NCBI GenBank assembly: GCA_031841125.1
Contig: CM063114.1
Coordinates: 27,659,266 to 27,723,265, forward strand
DNA from: Acanthococcus lagerstroemiae
Taxonomy: Eukaryota > Arthropoda > Insecta > Hemiptera > Eriococcidae
Direction of reading: 5' to 3'
DNA length: 64,000 nucleotides
The notes beneath the pieces are model-generated. The model was not told the DNA's origin. It saw only the letters and a list, made by a program, of their open reading frames with translations, and searched no databases. The position numbers were made by a program, and so were the translations under genes. Positions 56,825 to 64,000 of the stretch are shown here, one piece after another; position 1 is the first letter of the stretch; the number at the start of each line of letters is the position of its first letter.

Positions 56825-57289
56825 GTTTTAGTGGAAATTAATGTAGATTCTTGGAACCTAAGCTTCAATCAAGGGAGAGCTTCTTTCAGAAAATTAGGGT
56901 TTGGGTTGCTAAATCCGTCTCCGGGATCCTTTTCCCTTTCCACTCTTCAGGCTCCGCAGAGGACTAACCTTAAAGTATTACAATTCCCAGGATCTTTAGG
57001 TCTGAAAATGTTTTTCCCGGGTTGCTAAATTCATTTTTGGAGTTCTTTTTTCCCTTCTCTTTAACAGTTACAAGTTCTTTATACGTCCGAATAAGGGCTT
57101 TTTGAATTCTGAGTTCATTCTTGGATTTTCTTCTCTGTCCTCCGTATTCTTCGGGCGTTTCAGGGGCTGATTTTCAGTTATTCCAACTTCAATACCAGAT
57201 CCCTGTGGAGCCCAAAGTGTAAAAAGGAGGGCGGACAGAACCACACAAATGAGTTCAGTAACCAAAAAAACCTTTATCTGGACATAAAG
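56825..57289. other. Unclassified spacer with diverged array-like text
   Basis: TTAGGGTTTGGGTTGCTAAA and CCCGGGTTGCTAAATTC repeat within 130 bp, and 57,160-57,220 has words of the neighbouring 272-bp array (GATTTTCAGTTATTCC, CCCTGTGGAGCCCAAAG). No gene is supported. Confidence 0.4.
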
Positions 57290-58395
57290 AATGTGGAAAT
57301 TGGAACAAAATTGAAGTGATTGAAAATCAGACCCTATGAAGCCCAAAAAGGAAGGAGGATTTATCCAAGAATGTATTCCGTGATCCTGAAAACATCAATC
57401 AGATAAAATAATTTTTAGGTTCATAATGGGAAGGCTTTCCTCTCAATGTTAATTCCCCTAAGCACGTAAATCTCGAAGCGCAGGTTACTTTTCACCGATT
57501 TTGCTCAAATGTTGCCGAACTTTCTGTCTTTAATATTTGGAACCGATCTGAGGAAATTAAACCGAAAATCAAAAGTTGAATAAGGACCCTGAAAATCAGC
57601 CCCTGTGGAATCCAAAATGGAAGGGGATATGATCCAAGAATGCATTCCGTGATCCTGAAAAAATCAATTTGAGAGATAAAATAGTTCTTGGTTCATAATG
57701 GGAAGGCTCTCCCCTCGATGTTAATTCCTCTAAGCACGTCAATCTCGATGCACGGGTTACTTTTCACCCAGGGACGTAGCGAAAATTTTTTCAGGGGGAG
57801 GGGGGGAGGTGTAAAAATTGTGAAAGTCCCAACTAACTCAATTCAGAATTCCCAAGTATCAAGTATAAGAAAGAAAAAAATAAGACCTGTTGGATTTTTC
57901 CAGCTGACTTTTCTCAACTCCCCTGACTGAAATGGTAAATTTTCCCAATTGCTGAGTGAAAAATTCTTACGGGGGGGGGGGTCCGCCCCCAATCAGTACG
58001 TTTCTGTTTTCACCGATTTTGCTCAAATGTGGCAGAATTTTCTTTCTTTTTAATATTTGGAATCGATCTGAGGGAAGTAAGCCGAAAGTTAAAAGTTGTA
58101 TAAGGACCCTGGAAATCAGCTCCTGTGGAGCCCAAGAGGGAAGGGAGATATGATCCCAGAATGCATTCCGTGATCCTGAAAACATAAATTTGAGAGGTAA
58201 AATAATTTTGGGTTCATGATGGGAAGGCTCTCCCCTCAATGTTTATTCCCCCAAGCACGTAAATCTTGAAGCACGGATTACTTTTCACCCATTTTGCTCG
58301 AACGTGGCAGAACTTTCTTTCTTTTTAATATTTGGAACCGATCTGAGGGAAGCAAACCGAAAGTCAAAAGTTGAATAGGGATCCCCAAATAATCA
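57290..58395 (+). repeat. 272-bp satellite, interrupted by a MITE
   Basis: CATTCCGTGATCCTGAAAA occurs at 57,372, 57,643 and 58,162. The first spacing is 271; the second is 519, or 273 once the 238-bp MITE and its 8-bp duplication are subtracted. Other landmarks are GGTTCATAATGGGAAGGCT, TAAGCACGTAAATCTCGAAG, TTACTTTTCACCGATTTTGC and AATATTTGGAACCGATCTGA. Three complete units and a partial fourth are present, more alike than units of the other long-period arrays. Confidence 0.85.
57769..58006 (+). mobile_element. hAT-like MITE, CAGGGACGTAGC family, in satellite
   Basis: The 238-bp element begins CAGGGACGTAGCGAAAA and ends CAGTACGTTTCTG (CAGAAACGTACTG read inward). It is flanked by a perfect 8-bp repeat TTTTCACC at 57,761-57,768 and 58,007-58,014, and the satellite unit is restored when one repeat and the element are removed. 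The interior has long G- and A-runs and no coding capacity. Confidence 0.9.
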
Positions 58396-58606
58396 CGAGT
58401 GGAGCGAGTGACAAGATTCTATAGTTGTGTTATTCAATTAAAAATAACACAGCGTATTATTTATAGCTTATTTCGAATGGCTTTTAGTTGAGTAGTGTGC
58501 TCTGGCCCCTTTGTGGAGACCGGGTTCGGGGCAAAAGTCCTCAGCTGCCTTTTCCCCCGTCAGACTTTCCTTTACCTACCCCCTATTTTTCACTGTCTAT
58601 GATCAT

Positions 58607-59226
58607 CAGGGCTGTAGCTAGCGGGTTTGTTCTTTGGATTTGAGGAGGGAGGCCAGAGCCGGTATAAGGGGGTATGGGGTGTCAACCCCCAGTCATTTTT
58701 CAGGCGGCAATTTCGGCAAAATTTAGCCCAATTCGGCGAAATTTCGGTAGTTAATATTTCTTTTACACACCGATTTCACATTTTTAAATACTGAATGAAA
58801 AATTTTATTAATTTGGACAAAATCGTATTCGGTTAAACGATATATTTATTATTTTATATACTCGTAAGTGTGCTAATCGTACGATTTATAACTATGAGCA
58901 ATACTTGCTATGCTCGTAGTCCCTCGCATCCTGAGAAAAATTTGGAAAAAGGCATTTTTAAAATTTCTATTTGGCAATTCGGCATTTTTATAATCCACAC
59001 CCCCTAGTAAAAATTGCTCAAATCGTCTCTGGGGGTGGCTGGGTTTACACAACGAACTACAAAATACAAGAAATTTGAGTTGAAACTCCAAAAGAAAGAA
59101 AAAAGTAGATAAATGCCTTCATTTTTCCAGTTTTGTAGGTCAGCTACTAGAATTTGCCAAATGTAGAGTGACGAGATTTTAAGTAATATTTGGAGGCGTA
59201 CCCCCCCCCCCACCCCTGTAGCCCTG
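58607..59226. mobile_element. hAT-like element carrying the array unit
   Basis: The left end is CAGGGCTGTAGCTAGCGGG; the right end read inward is CAGGGCTACAGGGGTGGGG. Flanking octamers ATGATCAT (58,599-58,606) and GTGATCAT (59,227-59,234) match at 7 of 8. From 58,657 to 59,030 the interior has the same ordered landmarks as one unit of the 54,820-55,905 array (GCCGGTATAAGG, TTTACACACCGATTTCA, ATTTCTATTTGGCAATTC, CCCTAGTAAAAATTGCTCAA). The element is 620 bp with no transposase. Confidence 0.8.
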
Positions 59227-59364
59227 GTGATCATATCACCGCAAGATTACAGATTTCAGTTATTATTTTCACTATATTTTCCCCGAATTTAGGTTTTTTA
59301 CGAAACCGAGCCAGACAAATCGTTTCTGAAATGTAAAATACGAACTGTGTCAGAACATTCATCA

Positions 59365-59567
59365 GTTTTCTCTTTTCTAATTTGCTCTCAACCCGAGCCA
59401 CGGAATCCGCCCTTTCGAGCATTACTTCAGAGACGCCGAAAGGGGCTGTTAGGGCTGTCTTAGCTTTCTTCCCTTCTGGCCGAAAAACTGGCCTAGATCA
59501 AGATCTGGCAAGTTGCTATGTGGGCTCGAACCCGGGACCTCCGAATTCCGAGACCAACGCGCTGCCA
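59365..59567 (-). mobile_element. tRNA-derived SINE family B, copy 2
   Basis: On the minus strand GGGTTCGAGCCC (B box, plus-strand 59,522-59,533) and the body CCAGTTTTTCGGCCAGAAGG, AGCCCTAACAGCCCC and GCGGATTCCGTGGCTCGGGT match copy 1. The A-box part of the head is lost or replaced beyond 59,567, so this copy is truncated at its tRNA end. Confidence 0.75.
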
Positions 59568-59953
59568 TTTACTAAATGAGCAAAATTTTCAGGCTATCTA
59601 AGCAATACTTTTCAATTATAGGTGAGGGAAAAATTTACAGTTAGATAAGCAAAGACAAAGGAGGAAAGTTGCACTTCTGAGATTCTATAGGGTGGTCCAA
59701 GTTCACTACCGGCGGTTACAGATTTGTCACTGACTCGAAAGTTTTGAAATCGTCAAGGAAAATGAAAAGGATTTCAAGATTTTGCCTAGTGGGGATCCAA
59801 TTTCTCCAACTGAGGATCGATTTTGCTCGCTGAGATTTCAGGGGGAAAGCTTCCTCCTCGGTACGTCCTCGATGCTGTTTCATTACGCACACCACAAATA
59901 AAAAAACGCGACGCGATTCTGCCGGTACGAGTTTACAATTTGAGAAAACCAAC
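59568..59953. other. Downstream flank of the atonal-family gene
   Basis: No repeat or second gene was recognised in this ~390-bp stretch, which is the 3' flank (or a possible intron start) of the minus-strand bHLH gene. No clear AATAAA-type signal was identified close to the stop codon. Confidence 0.4.
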
Positions 59954-60583
59954 TCACTTTAGCTGTTCGTGTAACGCCGCGATGTAACTTTGAGCCATTT
60001 GCAGTGTTTCGAATTTGGAGAACTGTTTGTCGTTGGGATAGGGCAGCACCATTCTCAGTTTGTCGAAGGCCTGATTCAGACTCTGCATCCTTCTTCGCTC
60101 CCTGGCATTGGCCGCTAGTCTCCGTTTCTTCATCACGACCGGACTGACGATCTTATTGCCGTTTCTGCGCTGTTTTTTCTTCTCGGCAGGGTCGCAGCCA
60201 TCGGCGAAATCGTTTTCGAAGAAGCCGTCTTCGCTGCTCATCAAGCTCTCCTCCTCGCAGTCGCGTGCCACTCCGCTCAGCGCTTCGTCCTCAAAATCGG
60301 CCTCCTTTTTCAGCCCGTATTTGTCGTTTTTGAATGCGAAATCGAACGAATTCAAATTGGCGCTCGTTTTCTGCGACTGCAGAGTCGTGTACTCGATGTA
60401 CTCCGGACTGCCGGACCGCAGGCTGTCCGGACTCAGGGTGCAGTTGTCCGGAAAATCATAATGATTTTCCGAGTATTCGCGCGAAAATGGATACGAGTAC
60501 ATGCCGCGCGAAGTGTCCTTAAAAATATCGAATAAGTTTTTACTCTCTTGGTAAACGTTGCACCGAAAATTTTCTCGAGCCAT
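59954..60583 (-). CDS. Atonal-family proneural bHLH transcription factor
   Basis: The 209-residue protein has a C-terminal basic helix-loop-helix domain at about residues 151-206: the basic region [16 protein letters not shown], helix 1 [15 protein letters not shown], a short loop PNDKQFSK, and helix 2 [31 protein letters not shown] and the SK-ETLQMAQ-YI core mark the atonal/amos/cato group, which binds E-boxes as a heterodimer with a Daughterless-type partner and specifies sensory neurons. The basic N-A-R-E-R-R-R-M contacts are intact. The N-terminal part is low complexity and acidic, with S/P-rich [16 protein letters not shown] (about residues 50-65). The ATG is the first after an in-frame TAA 21 nt upstream and has a good context (GCAATGG). 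The protein stops three residues after helix 2, as in Drosophila Atonal. The stop codon overlaps GTGAGT, so a splice to further exons cannot be excluded. Whether it is ato, cato or amos needs a tree; [14 protein letters not shown] looks slightly cato-like. Confidence 0.9.
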   Translation of the reverse strand: MARENFRCNVYQESKNLFDIFKDTSRGMYSYPFSREYSENHYDFPDNCTLSPDSLRSGSPEYIEYTTLQSQKTSANLNSFDFAFKNDKYGLKKEADFEDEALSGVARDCEEESLMSSEDGFFENDFADGCDPAEKKKQRRNGNKIVSPVVMKKRRLAANARERRRMQSLNQAFDKLRMVLPYPNDKQFSKFETLQMAQSYIAALHEQLK

Positions 60584-61518
60584 TGCAGCCGAACTGCGAA
60601 ATTAAAATCTAAATCGAGAAAAAAAAAAAATTATTAAAAAATGAGAAAAAATTATTTTACGTATTAGTGGTGCGAAGAGCAAACCAGTTCTTCGTGTATA
60701 GTTTCTATTTAGACTTCCCGAATAACACTGAACTGGGTGCAACTTGCCAAATGATAACCTGTTCCAGGTCGATAAAATTACCGACCTACCACCACTTCGA
60801 AAAATCCTTTTACCCCTCGACGATACCGCGTGCGCCTTTAATTCCGTACTACTGCTTTTTGTTATTTACGTCAAAAAACAATGAACCTTTTGACGAACAG
60901 TCTTCCTCTCTCCCCCGGTCCGGCTTTCTTCATGAATGAAAACGTATGCAAGAACAATGGCGTATACTGTGTATGTACTCATTAATGGCTGAAGATGTTT
61001 TCACCCCAAAAACACTTTAGGTGTACTTGGAAAAGAAACGCTCATTCTGTTTTCTTTTCCTTTTTAATTTTTGATGGCACCTTATCAATCAAGCAATAGT
61101 CTACGTTTTTGTTAAACAAATATTGTATACACTTAATGTAATTTTAAACAATGAAAAGTACCTACTTTGATGTGAAAAATGCTCCATAACTAAAGGATTC
61201 GATAAATATTGTCCCAATTTCGAAGCTGATAGGTGGGCCTCATGAGAATGAGCTGAGTGATTTCGTATAAACTTTTCGGATTATCGCATTTACAGGTAAA
61301 AAGGTTGGGTTAAATATTACATACCTGGTTTGGTTTAGAAGACCGTTTTCAACGGATTGGACTTCAGAAGATATAATTGAAATAGATTTCCTTTGGGATC
61401 GCTAGTCCAGTAGTCCATTCTTACGAAAAGTGGCATTTTCCCCTCCCCTCGTGTCTAGAGGCCGAGTGGTACCTAAAAAGCCACCCAAAAAATCAACTTT
61501 TACAGACCACGTCCGTGA
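60584..61518. other. Upstream flank of the atonal-family gene
   Basis: This is the likely 5' UTR and promoter side of the minus-strand bHLH gene. A possible splice acceptor (T-run, CTCGATTTAG) lies about 26 nt upstream of the ATG on the minus strand, so a 5' non-coding exon could exist farther out. No TATA box or E-box cluster could be asserted, and no other gene was seen. Confidence 0.4.
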
Positions 61519-62180
61519 CAATTGAAAAGCTCTTTTCTAAAGTGTGTTAAGTCAAAAAATGAAAAAAATGTTGGGACTCCCCTCTGAGCCGGTGCTTTTG
61601 GAAACCAGTGAAAGATATTCTGGAGTAGTGTACCGAGTTGTATTGAAAACTTCGCTTTTGAAAATTTTCAATTCCGAGATCTATAAGACTTCAAAGTTGA
61701 TAAGGTCATGACTTAAGCCATTTTGGAATAGCAAAATATATTCAAGGACGCTAGAACTCAGGTTTGCAGCCTAAATGAAATCGAATTTTCACCTCTCGTA
61801 GTATGATGCATATCGTTGAAAACCACTTTGAAAATTTTTTCCCTGCCGCTGTCTGTACGATTAATCAACATTTGTTTTATTGCATGTGTATTAACATTTA
61901 AATATTTCGACGAGGACTTTGCGACTTGGAAGAATCGTTAAAAACTGGATCGCGGAGTGTTGAACAAGTTAAGTCACTTTGGAAGCCAAAAGTAATTTGA
62001 CTTAAGCCACTTTGGAAGAAAACTATTTTTTAAATCGCTGGTAACAGTTCAATAAAAAAGGAGTTGGTAGGTCGGGATACCTACTTCCTACAGCTACCAC
62101 TTCACACCACCAGATGGCGTATCAAACTTATTTTTGTCAAAAACTGACTTAACCCACTTTGGAAAAGAGCTCTTCAATTG
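61519..62180. mobile_element. MITE-like element with CCAAAGTGGGTTAAGTCA ends (family G)
   Basis: The left end CAATTGAAAAGCTCTTTTCT continues AAAGTGTGTTAAGTCA. The right end, read inward, is CAATTGAAGAGCTCTTTTCC then AAAGTGGGTTAAGTCA, so the 36-bp arms differ at three positions. The interior repeats the motif as GACTTAAGCCATTTTGGAA (61,711), TTAAGTCACTTTGGAAG (61,968) and GACTTAAGCCACTTTGGAAG (61,998). It lies about 0.9 kb upstream of the bHLH start codon. The 662-bp element is non-coding. Confidence 0.75.
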
Positions 62181-62580
62181 ATTATGTCCAGCAGAGGCGC
62201 TTGATGGGAATCATGAGTGAGAGAACATAGTTCAAACTTTTAATGGCTGATTTTTCTTCCGCGTCTTTTCTCTTGGAAATTCAATCCTAATTAGGAAAAA
62301 TAGTGGGTGAGTTAGAAATAGAATGGCATGATGGCTTGGTCATACGTTGGCCCGATAATGTGTTGAGACAATAAAACATCCACTTATAAAAGTAATGGGT
62401 ACGTAAGCTGCGGCGTCAAGAAGTTTAAGTACAATGGAATGATTTAGAAATTTTGAGAAGCCAGGAAGTTTAAATGCAACTTTATATTCATTTTTACGGG
62501 GGAGGGGTGTTAAAACGCATTTGAATAGTTGAATTCTGTCAGACAAAGAATTGCTTTATCTACCTTGGCGGTAGCTGCAG
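62181..62580. other. Unclassified spacer
   Basis: No supported feature. GACACTTAAGCC-type words of family G do not extend here. Confidence 0.35.
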
Positions 62581-62584
62581 GACT

Positions 62585-63825
62585 AAATAGAATAATTTCA
62601 TTGGTCAAATGATTTTAATTGGTTGAACAATTTTATCAGTCAAACAGTTTTATTTTCCGGTCAATTTTGTTGGTCAAACAATATTATTGATCACAGGAGC
62701 GCTACATGAGAACTCGATTTGGTACCAACCTGATTTGGTACCTACCTATTTTCATGAATTAATTTGAAAAAAAAATTCAAATGGCAGGGGGGCTATAGAC
62801 CCATAGCCCACTCCTTGGTTGCGCCCTTAATTGATCAAACAATATTATCAGTCGAGCAATTTTATGTCTCAAAATATTTATTAGTTGAACATTTTTATTG
62901 GCCAAACAATATTTTGTGACATTTTTATTGGTCAAACAATTCTACTGGCCGAATAATATTATTGGTCAAGTAGTTTTATTAGTCGAACATTTTCATTATC
63001 CAATCAATATTCTTGATTGACCATTTTTATTGGTCAAAAAGTATTGCTAGTCGAACAATATATTATTTGTCGAATATTATTCATCGAATAATATTACTGG
63101 CTACACAGTATTACTGGCCGAACAATATCATTAGTCGAGCAGTTTTGTTCGTCGAACATTTTTATTAATAGAACTATTTTATTAGTCAAATAATATTATT
63201 GGTCAAATATTGATCGTTCATTTTTACTGGTCAAATAGTATTGTTTGTTGAACAGTCTTATTAGCCAATCATTTTTATGAGTAGAATGATTTTATTGGTC
63301 CAACATTTTTATTGGCTGAACCATATTATTTGTCGAACAATTTTATTGACCAAACAATATTATTGGATACATAACTTTATAGGTATATAATTTTATTGAT
63401 AGAGCATTTTTATTGTCCAAACCATATTATTGGCTGAACATTATCATTAGTCAAACAATTTTATTGGCTGAACAGTATCATTAGGCAAGCAGTTTTATTG
63501 GCCCGACATTTTTATTAGCCAAACATTATTGGTTGAATATTTTTATAGGTAAAGCAATTTTATTAGTCGAACATTTTTATTGGCTAAACAATATAATTTG
63601 TCGAGTATTTTTATTGGCCAAAAAATATTGTTGATTAAACAATTTTATTGGCCGAACAATATTACTGGTCGAAAATTGTTATTGACCGAACAATATTACG
63701 AGTATTAGTTGAACAGTGAACATTTTTATTAGTCAAATAATTCTGTTGGCCGAACACATTTATTGGTCAAACAATACGTATTATTTGTCAAATAATTTTA
63801 TTAGTCGGACATCATCATTAGGTGA
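62585..63825. repeat. 18-bp AT-rich minisatellite
   Basis: About 1.1 kb of diverged 18-bp units near GGTCGAACAATTTTATTG (variants GGTCAAACAATATTATTG, GGCCGAACAATATTACTG). Register shifts occur but TTATTGG(T/C)C appears roughly every 18 bases. The array is split by a 136-bp insertion at 62,694-62,829. Confidence 0.85.
62694..62829. mobile_element. hAT-like MITE with GCGCAACC ends, copy 2, in minisatellite
   Basis: It begins CAGGAGCGCTACATGAG and ends GGTTGCGCCCTTA. It is flanked by ATTGATCA at 62,686-62,693 and 62,830-62,837. ATTGGTCA-like words are common in the host minisatellite, so the octamer match is weaker evidence than elsewhere. Interior landmarks GATTTGGTACC, CTATTTTCATGAATTAATTT and GGGGGGCTATAGACCC match the reverse complement of 23,751-23,934. 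Confidence 0.72.
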
Positions 63826-64000
63826 CTCCACAGCGGGGTCACCCGCCGCCTCACCGCCTTCAAGATGAGGAAGTAAGGCGGTAAGGGGTGAGTGAAGAGG
63901 AAGCATTCCCTCTGTGATGCACCTGAATTCCATGTTAATGTTGGGTGAACGTTAACCTCGGTCAGTAGGGTGTCCCATAGTGGTCCTTACAGCACAGCAG
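63826..64000. other. GC-rich edge sequence, unclassified
   Basis: The last ~170 bases switch abruptly from the AT-rich minisatellite to GC-rich text (GCGGGGTCACCCGCCGCC, CACCGCCTTC, AAGTAAGGCGGTAAGGG). The switch suggests the edge of another element, possibly a retroelement 5' region, but it runs off the window and cannot be identified. Confidence 0.35.

Noticed and set aside
57068..57346. 92-codon minus-strand frame with a hydrophobic stretch
   Set aside because: Much of it overlaps text related to the neighbouring 272-bp satellite; no independent support for a membrane protein.

Overview
The window reads as animal, most likely arthropod (probably insect), nuclear DNA. It is AT-rich by eye, full of homopolymers and poly-G/C tracts, and dominated by eukaryotic transposable elements: RTE-like, Jockey-like and R1/LOA-like LINEs, tRNA-derived SINEs, hAT-like and Tc1/mariner-like MITEs, and AT-rich satellites. 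The only confident protein-coding gene is a single-exon-like atonal-family bHLH proneural factor on the minus strand at 59,954-60,583. Order and species cannot be fixed from the sequence alone.

Layout. 1-6.7 kb is mostly unclassified intergenic DNA with a few repeat scraps. 6.7-11 kb is a nest of small DNA transposons: a hAT-like end, two copies of a foldback element, a Tc1/mariner-type MITE, and a hAT-like element with an 8-bp target-site duplication (TSD) inside another hAT-like element. 11-17 kb is unclassified apart from a GCTGC-motif cluster, an expanded hAT MITE and a LINE scrap. At 17.3-17.7 kb one MITE sits inside another with a perfect 8-bp TSD. 19-20.3 kb holds a decayed RTE LINE with an insertion. 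20.8-23.9 kb has three hAT-type MITEs, two inverted copies of a ~400-bp tRNA-derived SINE and a 105-bp palindromic element. 25.1-25.9 kb is a Jockey-like RNase H remnant. 28-29.2 kb has an RTE fragment, a MITE and a second tRNA-derived SINE family. 31.8-32.9 kb has another RTE fragment and a dispersed repeat. 35-38.3 kb is a GC-rich composite: a GTAGGCAACCCGCAG repeat, a C-rich stretch with spurious proline-rich frames, and a long foldback. 40.2-42.1 kb is a decayed R1/LOA-like LINE.

From 43.4 kb onward long tandem arrays prevail: ~240-bp (43.5-45.0), 22-bp (47.9-49.6), ~250-285-bp (49.6-50.7), ~300-390-bp (54.8-55.9), ~272-bp (57.3-58.4) and 18-bp (62.6-63.8) units. Several are interrupted by hAT-like MITEs.

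No conventional operon-like or pathway grouping exists. The proneural-type gene lies in a large, gene-poor, transposon-filled interval. The most interesting biology is repeat dynamics. At least seven insertions are framed by perfect or near-perfect 8-bp TSDs, which fixes element ends and relative ages. One satellite array appears to be made of the interior of a hAT-like MITE that also exists as a single copy 3 kb away. All calls rest on reading the sequence by eye; no alignment or database search was run.
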